Assembly (NCBI GenBank): GCA_947311845.1
Contig: CAMZMU010000116.1
Location: 5,173,318 to 5,237,317, forward strand
DNA: 64,000 nt
DNA from: Poa pratensis
Taxonomy: Eukaryota; Streptophyta; Magnoliopsida; Poales; Poaceae
Direction of reading: 5' to 3'
Positions within the stretch are counted from its first letter, which is position 1; every line of letters starts with the position of its first letter. The notes under the pieces were generated by a model, which was not told the DNA's origin, searched no databases, and worked only from the letters and a program-made list of their open reading frames with translations. A program made the position numbers and the translations under genes. This document shows positions 42,154-54,089 of this stretch, one piece after another.

Positions 42154-43790
42154 TGTTATCGTCTCCACAAGGATCAACAAAATTATGCTGGTTCTAAGTG
42201 TTGCCAGAAGCTAGAGCTAGTTTAAATTTTAGGTTTTCAGGTTTTAAACAGAAAAGCAAAGGTTTTAAAGGAAAGGGTTTAAGAACTAAAAATTCAGAAT
42301 TTAACTTGTAGCCTCTGGGTTGTCAATCCAGAGCCTAGCAAGGATCCAAGCAAGGTTTAGACAGGGAGCAAGAATGATTCACTCAACACTTGCAGAGACT
42401 AGTCATGCAAGCAAGGGTTTTAGCAGGTTTAGGCAGAGAAGTAAAAATAAGCACAAAGATCACTCCTTTCTGGGTTGTCAGGCCAGATCAAAGTGAGTTA
42501 ACAAGCAAATTGGGGCTAGGGAAAGATTTGCAACACAAAGTATGCAGGGACTTGCCTTACACACACAGATCAAAACACACAACAAGCAGATCAAGCAAAT
42601 ATTCAGTAAAGGCAGAGAATTGTGTCACTCAACTCACTGCAGTAGCCAAATATCACAAGCCCTGCTTACAGATGGATGATCTACTCGGTTCAACACAAGA
42701 TTACACAGGGGAATGGAGAGAAATCCTTGGCTAAGCTCACTGAAGCACTTGTTGAAGCAGAGGAAGCAGAGGAGTAGACAAGGGTGGATGCAGAGTTGTA
42801 GTTCTTGTGCTTCAGATCACCAAGGCCTTGTGCTTCTTCTCCTGATCTCCATGTTCATCTTGATCTTGCTCTTCTTGTTCTTCTTCTTGCTATTCTTGAG
42901 GAGTTCTTGGTGTTCTTGGGGTTTGGTGGAAAAGTGGCAGAGAGGGTGGTGTGGTGGTGGCTGTCGATGGATGGGAGTGAGGTGGATGGATGAGAATGGA
43001 ATGGAGTGGTGGATGGGTTGGATGGGATGATGTTGTTGTGGTGTAGTGATGTCTTTTTATGGACCTATTCCAACTATGGTGGAGGTGAAGCTTCCTCTAC
43101 TTTCCTGCACATGGGGTGTCTCCACACTTTTGCACTTTTTTTCCTTTTTGGGTTTCTTGACCTCCAAGCTGCTTTCCTTCCCTCTCTTCTGTTCAAACAC
43201 ATTTGAATTGATTCTTATCTTCTCATGGGACCTTGTGCTGCCACACTTGTACATTGCTTGCACTGGAACTTGGAGAATTTGCTTAACTGACAGAGAACAC
43301 TTCTCTGTCAGACACTGTTCACCATCTGGGACGGAGGAGTTTTTCCTCTTTTGGCTTGATTTCTTCTTCTTCTGATGCTCCAATCTTGCTCAAATATGCT
43401 CCTTTGTACTTCCTTCAGATATCACTTGCTTGCATTTGCACTTGAGCTTCAACAGATGCACTGACAGGAATTTGAGTTCTCTGTCAGACACTGTTCATCA
43501 TCTGACAACAGTGTTCATCTGAGTTTTTGGTCTTGATTTGATCTTGTTGAGCATGGCCATCTTCTCTGCTGCATTGGGTTCACTTGTATGCTGCTTCTTG
43601 CTTCACTTTTGCACGGGATCTTCTGAAGATAATGTGCCTTTGCGCACTGAATTGCAATTGGGATGAAAAGTGCTGTAAAATGCAGTTAAATGGTTCACTA
43701 GGTACTGATGCAATAAGGTTTTTAGGGTTTTAGGGCTCTGAATAATGCATAAAAATGATGATGATCATTCCCCAATCCATTGTTTGCTTG
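42154..43790. mobile_element. LTR-like retrotransposon block, boundaries uncertain
   Basis: The block starts near TGTTTGTTATCG and ends near CCCCAATCCA. Between them lie a purine-biased half and a CT-rich half with recurring CTCTGTCAG(A)CACTGTTCA words at about 43310 and 43480. It looks like a long solo LTR, possibly on the minus strand, but I found no TSD and no coding domain. Low-complexity frames of Leu/Phe come from TTCTTCTTG runs. Confidence 0.4.
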
Positions 43791-43992
43791 AGCGGAGAGG
43801 GCGAGAAGAATTATCGCTGAGCTGGAACCCTTCTAAAACACCAAAACAGTTTTTATTCTAGATGTAGAAAAATTGTTTTCCTGAAGTGGAACCGAGACTT
43901 GGGCTGGAAATTGAATCACTCTAACAAGATAGTGCAAACTGTAGACCATCATTCTAATTTGCATGTCAAACTACAACTCGTTGTTCTCAGAT

Positions 43993-44112
43993 TTTTTTTG
44001 AAACGGAGGCAAAAGTTTTGCCTCGATCTATTAATTAATAAGGAGAGAATTCTATGGCTCATAATGAATAACCTGAATGTTCATGCTTTTTCATGGCAAA
44101 AGTTGAATGTTC
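43993..44112 (-). mobile_element. Very short LINE 3' tail (120 bp)
   Basis: A poly-T run plus GAAACGGAGGCAAAAGTTTT is the standard grass LINE 3' end in reverse. It is flanked by the 10-bp duplication GTTCTCAGAT (43983-43992 and 44113-44122). Only the last 120 bp of the LINE were copied. Confidence 0.85.
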
Positions 44113-44122
44113 GTTCTCAGAT

Positions 44123-44708
44123 GTTATTCCAGCGGCAATTTTGCCATAGAATCCAAGAAAAAGTATGAACATTCAGGTTATTCTCGTTGTTCTAGAATCC
44201 ATAGAATGGCTCCGTTGTCAAACTGCAGTTTGCAATACTCGTTCTCTGTTGCATGAGCGGCATTAGCAAATTTGCCACTTTAACCTTCATGTGTGCTTCA
44301 TAATGCTCATAAGGGAGTTAGTACATACACCAAACATGATAAAGGAGTCTGAACATTCAGGTGATTTTTCATTTATTCATCATTGTACTATAATCATTGA
44401 TTTGCCAAATAAGACTTCTTGTTGGTTCCATCCTACTAAGATTTTTAAATTTATTATATTACATTTTTTATGACACAATCAACCCCTGTCAAGCCGTCAC
44501 CCCTCGAAATGTGGTAAACTTGACACCTATTTCGATGAGGTCTCATTGTCCCATTTTTCTTACATCTAATTAATTGTGCCACAACACTCATTGTTACATA
44601 AGATTCATTCATCTAGGACATAAAATTTCTCACCGCAAGCTTAATATGAACAAGCAAAAATTTCCTAATACTTTATTCTATATTGTCTTCATAGCAAAAA
44701 ATCCCTAA
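44123..44708. other. AT-rich intergenic DNA
   Basis: I recognise nothing in this interval beyond short AT-rich repeats. Confidence 0.4.
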
Positions 44709-45090
44709 CACTAGTAGAATAACGATTATAGTAGAGACCAGCTACTAGTGGAATTTTGGACTAGAGGCACACGTAACTGGTATTATTACTGGCTTGCCAG
44801 ATTAACATATATCACATTTAATCGTGTACCAGCGGAGTGTGGATAGGACTGACACACCACTATTACGTGAGACCCACTTGCCCACCCGAGGCGAGAAGCA
44901 TATATGGCGTGTCATGTACGTTGCATGCCGGTAACCTTTTTTATCGGTGGCGTGCCCAATGTACACGCCACTGTTAGCTGGCAGGTGATGGCGTGTGTTG
45001 TTACCGCACACCACCATACTTACCGGATTACCGCCTAGTCAACTCGTGGATGCACAGGTATAGGGTGGTGCACCTAACAACCTCTCCTCA
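44709..45090. mobile_element. One end of a CACTA element
   Basis: CACTAGTAGAATAACG at 44709 resembles a CACTA terminus. It is followed by subterminal-like inverted words such as GGCGTG and CACGCC (44911-44990). No matching opposite end was found, so this is a truncated relic; the right limit is a guess. Confidence 0.5.
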
Positions 45091-45249
45091 TGACATTAAC
45101 ACCCCACGCACTCACCTCGCGCGTTGGAGCCCGAGGAGACAACTTTTCCCACGAGAGTTTTCCATTCCATCGCTTGAATCCCAACTTTTTCGTAACATAG
45201 TGTGTTTTTTATGTGAGAGTACCATGAGATCATGTTTATTTTTCCTAAG

Positions 45250-46010
45250 AAAATGCATTGTGGGAAGATAAAAAAAACCTTGAAATTTGCTAATTTCCTC
45301 AGTATTTTAAATTTCATTCTGAAGGTCTCAAAAGATCACAAATAAAATGCAATGGAGATTCTCTAATATGACACGAACGCCCATAACTAATTTCATATTT
45401 TCAAAAACAAGTTTGAATGCCCATACAATTCAAAAGTCCACCAAGGGTATGAAAAGCAATAATTATAGATGAAAAGGATTTTAAATTCAACCCTCGCCCC
45501 TTTTAGACATTTCTAGCCCAATCCCTCCCTTCTCTCTGTTACATACAGCGCGTGCGCGTCTAGTTCCAGTCCAGCAAGTAACCCAGCAGTCGGCCCAACC
45601 CATCTGGTTACATGCGGTTTGTTGTTTCCCGGAAAAGCACTCTGATCGGTTCAATCATGAAAATTCTCAAACCATAATTTAAAAAATATCAGTTCCATCA
45701 TGTGTTCATGATATACGAAATGTGTCTGAAACCCAGCCATCGACAGGGACACGATCCGTATTCGGAATCCAACTATTTACCACGTTTCTGAACAGACACG
45801 GAACAGCAGCGCGCTACTTAACTGTTTTATTATCAAGCTGACGATATTTTCTCACCAAGAACTTGAATCTCTTATGCATGCCGTTGTCTCAAAATTACTA
45901 TCGCTAGATACTTTCTGACCAAGAAGTTGAATTTCCCGGTGTCGTTGTCATCGTCGTCGGCGGCGGCTCTAAATCATTGTCAATTGACATGATAGCCGTG
46001 TGCCTCGTGT
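45250..46010 (+). repeat. Repeat module R2, copy at 45.3 kb
   Basis: This module is shared in direct orientation with 49440-51290 and inverted with 11650-13146. Anchors include CATTCTGAAGGTCTCAAAA, CTAGTTCCAGTCCA, CAGCAGTCGGCCCAAC and ACGATATTTTCTCACCAAGA. No gene is recognised within it. Confidence 0.8.
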
Positions 46011-46099
46011 TACTCAGGCACATTTAGAAGGCCCAAATATCATTTCTTGTTGAATCAACGCATGATTGATTGTTTGATCCACGAACAAGGGAAAGAAAT

Positions 46100-46740
46100 T
46101 ACGAAATGGAAGAACAAAATGGATAGTTTTGGGTGTGGGCTCTCGCAGAGTTGAATGTCTGACGCCGACAGGATTATCCGATTCAGTTTTATAGACAAGT
46201 CCATCCGTCCATGCATGGGTCAGTGTGAGATCATCATCCATCGACGACACCCTTGCTTCTGGCATGTGAACTTAACGGTTGATCAGATCGCACGCACAAG
46301 TGAGGATCGAGGCAAAAAATTCAGAGATGCCATGCCACAAACGAACAAGCTAAACATTCTCGAGCTCCCCCGGTTTCGAGGTGGTCAGGATGGACACTCT
46401 CAACTGAACTGATGATCCACGGTCTTCACAAGCTACAACGGAATCAATGGATGGCCTGATTAGATTCCAAAGCGGTCTCGGTTTATGCATCAAATATGTC
46501 TGAAATACAACAACTGAAGTGCCTGAAAGAACACGGTACCCCGACAGACAGACACACAGACAAAACAACATCGATACTCGACTGTTTACCAAGATCACGG
46601 CCTCTGTTCTTGCCAGTTCTCTCTCTCTCACCGAAACTTGGATGAATCTCTTGTGGTGTCGTCTCTGAATAATTGTCACTCTCCGTCGACTACTCGACTC
46701 TCGTGGTTGGTACTACCACCATGGAAATAGTAATATACAC
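46100..46740 (+). repeat. Direct-array module R3, copy 1
   Basis: This is one of four degenerate direct copies, with 51430-52700, 55290-56400 and 56895-57450. Anchors are CTGACGCCGACAGGAT, CCATCCGTCCATG, CAACTGAACTGATGATCCACGG and TGTCACTCTCCGTCGACTACT. The last copy directly precedes the 3' end of the minus-strand gene at 57462, so the module appears to be that gene's 3' flank. Confidence 0.7.
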
Positions 46741-46859
46741 ACATTATTTGGAATAAAATCGAGTGTATAAGTATTGGCCATCAAATAGGTATCACATCCA
46801 AATTATGATCCCCTGACCCGGGTCGGCTGCGCCTCATTCTAGACGTCTATGCTAGTTGT

Positions 46860-47230
46860 ACATGTATGGATATCAAGTGAGTACAAACTATGAGCTATTG
46901 GTAGTACAAAAGACGGTGTACAAACTACACAAAACAGGGAGTACAAACTACACAGAGAACATTGTACAAAATTACACAGGAAGTACACGTACACAAAAGC
47001 ATAGTACAAAAATACACAGTAAGTACAACTACACAGAAAGCGTAGTGCAAAATTACACAGGAAGTACATGTACACAGAAAGCAGAGTACAAAACTACACG
47101 GGAAGTACAACTGCACAGAAAGCGTAGTACACAAATACACAGAACATGAAGTAGAAAGTACACAGAAGTGGGAGTACAAAGTATGCAGAACAGGAAATAC
47201 AAACTATACAGAACCAGAAGTACAAAAGAA
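46860..47230. repeat. AGTACAAA-CTACACAG minisatellite
   Basis: About 18-20 irregular units of 18-24 bp alternate AGTACAAA or AGTACAC with TACACAG(A/G)AA. Apparent Tyr/Thr-rich frames are repeat artefacts. There is no gene link. Confidence 0.85.
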
Positions 47231-47240
47231 AGTCCGTCAA

Positions 47241-48366
47241 AACATGAGATATAGTTTTGAAGATCTCAACGCGAGGAGTTCAAAAGTGAAAACGGTTCGT
47301 AATTTGGATGAACAGTATTCATGATATTTCGTTTTGAACTTTCGATTTGGAAAAATAAAAGGGAAAATCTGTGCTCCCACCTCCGGCATCCTTTTCTCTC
47401 TCATCCTCACCACTTACATTCTGATAGCGACACTTGGCGGACATGCAAGCAACCGCGGGGGACCAAGCGAGGAGAAAGCGACACTTGTCGCAACGAGAGC
47501 CAGTGTGAGGTTCCCTTTGCAAAGGGAAGCTTTTTGAAAGTGATTTTGAATCATCCAAGGTCGCTGACGCATCATCACAATGACCGTTGCATCGAAGGCC
47601 TCCAGCGCACTACCACGATGCATGTTGCATCCAAGTTCGCCGACCCATCGTCGCGGTGCCCACACTTGCATCGTCGTTGCATCGAAGGATGTCGGCGCAC
47701 GTTCATGTTACTGGTTACAAGTTAGATGCTATCCCGGCTGTTTTTTTGCAATATTTGGTTTCAATCCTAGCATAATGTTGCTTTCGATCGATTTGTATAA
47801 TTTTTTTAAACGCCTGTTGGCTTGTTTACTAACTGATGATAATCATTTGCACTCTACCTTGCAGAGGGCTTATGGACGTTGGACGTATCCTGGTAAGCTG
47901 GCCACGCACAACCACTTCACACGAGATCCATTGACCTAATATAGATCCTCCACTCCCAGTAGCCCTCACTCACTCTATTTGCCTTTCGCACAGACAAGGA
48001 GAAGATGGAACAAGCCGGCGGCGGCTAAGTAATATCTACTCCCAACTCCGGTCCCCTCCGTGGTATGTAGGCCTCCCGTGCCCCCTCCCAGCCCCACTTT
48101 CTTTTCTCCAATCTCTTATAAATCAGATCTAATGTGCTATCTCAGATCTTTGCATTGTCATAACGTAATTATGATGCTGTCCCCACATTGTTTCCTTCAA
48201 TCTCTAACCAATCTCTAAATAATCAGATCTAATGTGCTATCTTTGATCTTTGCATCGTCATAACGCAATTATGATGCTTAAAATGTGATGACTGAAGGAT
48301 AATGATATTGAAGGGAGAAGCTTTTTCATGTATTCACATGTGACGGTACAAACATGTTTTTGGGTC
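47241..48366. other. Intergenic DNA with short internal repeats
   Basis: Two direct copies of AATCAGATCTAATGTGCTATCT lie near 48121 and 48224, quoted here only as the core CAGATCTAATGTGCTATCT. GC-rich frames near 47500-47700 have no recognisable product. Confidence 0.4.
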
Positions 48367-49015
48367 CGTGTCAAATTAAACCAAATGATATTTATACCAA
48401 ACTTTTATATATTTTCATGCTTTAGTTTTCTTTATCATAGTACATACTTAAGTATTTTTTTCTACTTAATCACATGTAATTTTTATAAATATTAAAAAAA
48501 TCATATAGTTCAAACATCTATCACCGAAAATACATGCACACAATGCTAAATTGAAACAATATCTTGTTACAGAAGTTCCTTTGGTTTTTGAACGATGCAC
48601 CTTGGAGGATTAAGAAAGAACCCCGTAAATATGGTTAAAAAGTACATAGTCACTTGCATTCATGGATTAATTTATGAAACATGTGTACATCTTCGTGTGT
48701 GTTTGTGTATATTTTAGTATCTTAATAATATCAACACACATCTATAAAAGGCATGTGGTTTAAAAATATCTTGATCGCGGCTTCTAGTACATTATTAGGT
48801 ACAAGCACATAGAAAATCGTGGAGAGATAAGGTATTTTGAGGAGCTTATCATCTAATGGCCGCCATGTTGCTTAATGGTGGCACATTTGTCTTACACGTT
48901 GCAGTCTGTTCTATAATCTGTTGACAAAGTGTATTGGTCATCAAAGGAGCTAATCAAGAGGTTGATTGATATGTCTGTGATCTTCATTTCTATTGCTACG
49001 GTTGTTACACTTTCT
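48367..49015 (+). repeat. Repeat module R1, right arm
   Basis: This is the reverse complement of 19560-20222 with many scattered differences. Followed by R2 at 49.4 kb, it mirrors the order R2'-R1' on the left side of the window. Confidence 0.8.
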
Positions 49016-49439
49016 CAAGAAAGTGTGTCTTTGTAATCAAATTTTAGATGTGAATGTGAATTCGGTGAGAGTACATTACCACTCAATAGTAATTATAAAT
49101 GTGTTAGGTTTAATAACCTAATGCTGACCACTAAACTCACCAAGGGTTCTACATGGATTCAAAAGATTGGTCACTTTAATCACTCTAGTGGAACAAAGTA
49201 ATGCAAATTACGATCAGAACCACCGGAGGACTTATACAGTTGTCTGCCAAGAAAATGCATCGAGATATCACCATATTTCTTGGAACGTGTTAAATTTACC
49301 ATATTTCAATACTTTACGGTTTGCGTGCACCTCATTTGGAGGTAGTGGTGCGAGACCTTGTGCATATCGTAGGCAATAGTGTACCATCCCAACTTTGTAA
49401 TAACGGTGTGTGTTCTTGATCATGACAATAGCATGAGAT

Positions 49440-51290
49440 AATGTCAAATTTACCTAAGAAAATGCATATAGGGAAGTTCAAAAAACATTAAAATTGGCTA
49501 CTCCCTATCTTAAATGTCATTCTGAAGGTCTCAAAAAAATCGCAAATAAAAATCAGTGGAGGTTCTAATATGTACTAACGACCATAACTAATTACATGAT
49601 TTTCGAAACAGGTATGAATGCCCGCCCATACAATTCAAAAGAGCGCCAACGGTATGAAAAGCTATAAAATTAAATGAAAAGGAGTTTAAAGTTAACCCTC
49701 GCTCCTTTTGGGCCATTTCTCTCTGTTACCTACAGCACGTGTGCGTCTAGTTCCAGTCCAACAAGTAGCCCAGCAGTCGGCCCAACTCATCTGGTTACAG
49801 GCTTGTTGACTTGTTTCCAGCAAAAGCACTATCATCAGCACCCAGAGAAGAAAGGAATTTTCACAGTGCGTTCTGCTTACAGAATGCTTGTGTGCACAAA
49901 GAACCAACGCGAGGCATGGCTTGATGGTACTGCAGCAGTTTCGGACCAGGGAGGGCTGCAGAAGAGCTGGACAAAACTGTGGCATGTCCAGGTTCCATCA
50001 AAGCTGAAGGTTTTTCTATGGCGATTGGCCCAACACTCAGCTCCCCACGGCTGATTTGTTACATCATCGACATATATCACCATCAAGGTCATGTGACATT
50101 TGTGGGTCGGAGGATTCTTGGAGGCATTCGCTGATTGATTGCACTATGGCGAGATGCGTGTGGACTCTAGCTGATGAGGAAATGATTGAGCACATGTGTC
50201 AGGTGCAAGAACCGGAGGCGTGGAGGTGGCTGTTCACGATGATGGATACCCTTCCGCACGAACAACTTATAGGGATGAGTGTAACTTTGTGGGCGATTTG
50301 GCACGCCAGACGTAAAGCGATACATGAAAGTGTTTTTCAAAGCCCATTGAGTACGCACAGTTTTGTGGTGAGCTTTATCTCGGAGCTTGATCAAGCTAGG
50401 AAACCGGTGCGAGATGAGCGTGGAACTAAGGCTGCAGTCTCTAGTCACCCACGGTGGTGCCCGCCGCCCACAGGGGTGGTGAAAATCAATACCGATGCAG
50501 TTGTTGCAAGATCTGGGACGGCAGGGGCGATTGCAGCAATCGCCAGGTCCGATACAGGAGTCTTCTTGGGAGCGTCTGCCGTCCGAGTTGAAGGACTTGG
50601 TGATTCTGAAACTCTTGAAGCAATGACGACTGCCGAAGGAATCAGCCTAGCCGAGGACCTGCATATTACCAGGTTTAAGCTGGCAAGTGACTGTCTCAAT
50701 GTCGTGAGGTCGCTGTCGGAGCCGAACCTGGGAACCTACTGCTTTATCTTGCAGGACATTAAGAGGAGGAGTGTAGGTTTTCGTGACACTTCATTTGTGC
50801 ATGAGAATAGAGTTTCGAATAAGGAGCCTCATAATTTAGCCAGACTGGTTTCTTCATCGCCAGTTGGTAGATATGTTTGGCTCATAGACCCGCCTGAGGG
50901 CGGTTGTATTCCGCGTGTTATGATTAATTAATAAAGAGGTTGGGTGTGTTCTCAAAAAAAAAAGTTCCATCATGAAATTTCTCGACAATTTTTTTTCCCA
51001 TTATGAGTTCCTGATATACGAAATATGTCTGAAACCTAGCCACTTACAGGCAAACCATCGATCCGTACTCAGAATCCAACGTACCACGCGTCCCGACAGA
51101 TATAGAACAACAGCACGCTACTAAACTGTTTTATCAAGATGACGATATTTTCTCACCAAGAACTTGACTCTCTTATGCGTATTGTTATCTCAAAATTATT
51201 ATCGTTAGATATTTTCTCACCAAGAACTTGAATTTCCGGCTGCTATAAATCATTATCACTCGATCTCTCTATCTTGGACAAGCCGTGATG
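49440..51290 (+). repeat. Repeat module R2, copy at 49.4 kb (split by LINE)
   Basis: This matches 45250-46010, interrupted by the LINE at 49831-50962. The halves rejoin at the position equivalent to AAAAGCACT and CAGTTCCATCATG at 45.64-45.70 kb. Confidence 0.8.
49831..50962 (+). mobile_element. 5'-truncated LINE: zinc-binding and RNase H region
   Basis: A plus-strand LINE ends in a poly(A) run at about 50953-50962. Coding traces start with KKGIFTVRSAYRMLVCTKNQ and SKLKVFLWRLAQHSAPHG. After a frameshift near 50055 they continue as CDICGSEDSWRHSLIDCTMA. An RNase H domain follows to 50931 (VVKINTDAVVARSGTAGAIA, ETLEAMTTAEGISLAEDL, ARLVSSSPVGRYVWLIDPPE). This is the C-terminal part of plant LINE ORF2; the endonuclease and polymerase domains are missing. 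Because of the frameshift and truncation it is dead. Confidence 0.9.
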
Positions 51291-51429
51291 TTGGTGTTAC
51301 GACGCACAAGGAAAACGCTCAAATAATATGTCCTACTGAATCCATGCATGATTGATTGGTCCAACATAAGTATGCGTCATCGCTATTACTAATCACTCCG
51401 CACAAGAAGAAGAAGAGAATTAAGAAATG

Positions 51430-52700
51430 GAAGAACAAAGTGGATAGTTTTGGGTGTTGGCTCGCCTGACGCCGACAGGATATTGATTCAGGATATTAAT
51501 GTATCGCACGCACACTAACGAATTGTAGTCAGCGCTGCAAGCCTGCAAGTGAGCAACTGTTCAGACATACACGCAGGAAACAAATTCAGATATGTCACAG
51601 CATTTTATTCTGGCTCGAGAAGGAACACGGGCGTCCTCGACCGAGCTGACGATCCACGGTCATCATCACCGACACAGGAAAGCGGTCTCGCCTCATCAAA
51701 CAAGTCTGAAATACAACAACTGACAGACACGATTCATCAAAATATGACGTCTCTGTGCGTGAAAAAAACACGGTATCTCAGATAGACAGACAGACAGAAT
51801 AGTATTACGCTACTCCACTGTTTATAACAAAGATCAGAGTAGAGATTTCTTACTCCCGGGATCCAGTGCTCCCTCTACTTAAATTTAAGAAAATCATATT
51901 TATATGTTTCCAAAAGTCTGAAAACAATTCTGCATGTTGTCAATGATATATCCCACAAACGTGAAACATCTCCATTTGAATATTCTGATTCTACACAAAA
52001 ATGATGAATGCGTGATCTAAATTTACACACTTCCAAATCTCTAAAATATAGAAGATTTGTCATTTTTGTGTAGCTCAAAATTCCAAGTATTTCAAATCCA
52101 GATTTTGCACATTTGTGATATACATCATTGGAACATGTAGAATTTTTTTTTCATTTTTTAAGAAAATATGATTTTTTTATTATTATAGGGAGTAGAAGCT
52201 CGGGAGCCAAAAGTATTTTCCGCCAACATCATGATATATTTCATGTGCTCTTAATGAATCCCTTGCGTTGCCGTCCATGAATAATTGTCACTCTCTGTCA
52301 ACTAGTCACTCGACTCTCGTGGTTGGTGGTACCACCACGGAATTTTTAGTTCGTTCATGATTTATGCTGCACAGTCGATCGATGGAATAGTCTGAGAGTT
52401 GAATACGTGCCACCGACAGGATTTTAATTTTGGTTTCATTTCCTAATAAACAAATCCATCCATCCGTCCATGGGATTGAGATTATCATCATCATGGACAT
52501 TCCTTCTCACGCAGTTGTTTTGTTTGAACCTGGTTGCTTCTGACCTGTGAACTGCGATCCCACACCCCAACGGTTTTGCACGGGTCGCTGTCAGTGAAGA
52601 ACTGTTCAGTTCAGACATGCATGTACAGGAGAAAAATTTCAGACATGACATGACAGCACGCAGCAGCATTCTATTCTGACCTGGCCCAAGAACGAATCAG
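51430..52700 (+). repeat. Direct-array module R3, copy 2
   Basis: This copy has the same anchors as at 46.1 kb (CGCCTGACGCCGACAGGAT, AAATACAACAACTGA, ACTCTCGTGGTTGGTGGTAC). It includes the segment CATCCATCCGTCCATGGG to GAAGAACTGTTCAGTTCAGA that recurs at 56.1 and 57.1 kb. It is interrupted by the foldback element at 51855-52211. Confidence 0.7.
51855..52211. mobile_element. Foldback MITE-like element
   Basis: The left end (TCCCGGGATCC...GCTCCCTCTACT) and the right end (GGGAGTAGAAGCTCGGGAGCC) are imperfect inverted repeats. AAAATCATATTT and AAATATGATTTT pair further in. The interior is AT-rich. No clean TSD was established. Confidence 0.55.
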
Positions 52701-52864
52701 AACATGTCCAGACAAGCAAACAAAAGCCAGTAGCTCAATCGATCAAGAACTAAGTATGGATTTTCCTCTATCTCTCACTCTGATTTTTTACAAACGGATG
52801 GAACGAACGAACTAAAAGCTCGATCGATCTATGGTCGACAGAGTATTCCCCCCGTTTTCTTTTT

Positions 52865-53152
52865 AACACTGGAGGCCCCGAAGGGCCTGGATGCCTCGTT
52901 CATTAACAGCAGAGCAGGTACAGATTACACAAAGGACACCCAAAGAAAATACTATTACAATCGAATCCCTGCAATTATCAAAAAAGACCCTGGACAAATT
53001 TTCAGAAAAGCAATCGGATCCTCTACACCCGTCAGTGATATGCAAGCTCGAGCTTCGGCCATCCTCGCCGGTACCGGGGACAAAATAAATTGGTACCAGG
53101 AGGCCACGGAGCGCCGTCACGAGCTTGATGAAGGGCCTCCACATGGAGCTCA
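52865..53152 (-). mobile_element. LINE 3'-end fragment (288 bp)
   Basis: A near-perfect duplication of AGTATTCCCCC(C)GTTT(T)C lies on both sides (52842-52864 and 53153-53172). It encloses a minus-strand segment ending in the LINE-like tail GCTGTTAATGAACGAGGCAT. No coding domain remains. Confidence 0.7.
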
Positions 53153-53160
53153 AGTATTCC

Positions 53161-53822
53161 CCCGTTTCTTTTAAAACTTGTCTAGCTCAATCGGAAAAAT
53201 GACGGTTCATTGCTCTATCTTGGAAGATGTCACTCTGGGCAGAAGTTGACATCATAATCCTATGGTTTAATAAAATGGAAGTAAAATGGGGAGACTAAAA
53301 AAGGTGAAGACATCAGGTCATTGTAGATTATTATTATGGTGTGGACGACTTCTATATGTTCCAACAGACTATATTGCCACCAATCTATACCATCTCTTAA
53401 ATGAGTTATCTTCAGAATTTTTTCAGAACTTCTCTTGTCTTGATTATTTTTGTTGGATGTCTTGTTTTGAAACTTGTCTTACATTTGACAAAACTTGACC
53501 GGCAATTTTTTCTTTGACAAGATGTCAAAGCGTTTATTTTGTTGCAACCGAAATCAGGACGACATGTCGAACTGGTGACTCTATCATATCAATAAAGCAA
53601 AGCTAAGTTTTATCGTAAGATCAGTTTGATGTTTGCACTAATTACTCTACATGTTCTCATACCGATATATTTACTGTAGATAGAGCATGTTCCAAGTACG
53701 AGAAATCAATCCAACTCAGTAAACACGTTTTTTTCCACGAATTCGAAGGAGAGTTCCGCCTAACTTAATGACATATATTTAATTTGTGCTTGAAGCCACT
53801 TGGAGTGAAGCCACTTGGAGTG
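53161..53822. other. AT-rich intergenic DNA
   Basis: I found no gene, RNA or bounded element in this interval. Confidence 0.4.
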
Positions 53823-54067
53823 AATTTTTACGATATTTATAAATTTGACTACTCTCTGTAGAACTGAAATCTGCATATCCATGTCTAAAAAATTATGTTA
53901 CCTAGTTTTTACATCTTACAACGGGGGAGGGGGCAATTGCCCCCCAATTTTTACGATATTTATAAATTTGACTACTCTCTGTAGAACTGAAATCTGCATA
54001 TCCATGTCTAAAAAATTATGTTACCTAGTTTTTACATCTTACAACGGGGAGGGGGCAATTGCCCCCC
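53823..54067. repeat. 123-bp direct duplication
   Basis: Two almost identical 123-bp units (53823-53945 and 53946-54067) begin AATTTTTACGATATTTATAA and end GGGGGCAATTGCCCCC. The terminal palindrome suggests slippage or foldback-mediated duplication. Confidence 0.92.
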
Positions 54068-54089
54068 CCCCCCCCCCCCCCCCCCCCCC
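54062..54089. repeat. Poly-C tract, 28 bases
   Basis: An uninterrupted run of 28 C follows the second 123-bp unit. The first unit has only six C at the same place, so the tract expanded after duplication. The complementary strand is G-rich and could form quadruplex structures. Confidence 0.95.

Noticed and set aside
42700..43380. Leu/Phe-rich frames resembling membrane proteins
   Set aside because: They come from CT-rich low-complexity sequence (TTCTTCTTG runs) inside an LTR-like block, with no conserved features.
46856..47179. Tyr/Thr/Asn-rich and Cys/Leu-rich frames
   Set aside because: They are products of the AGTACAAA-CTACACAG minisatellite on both strands.
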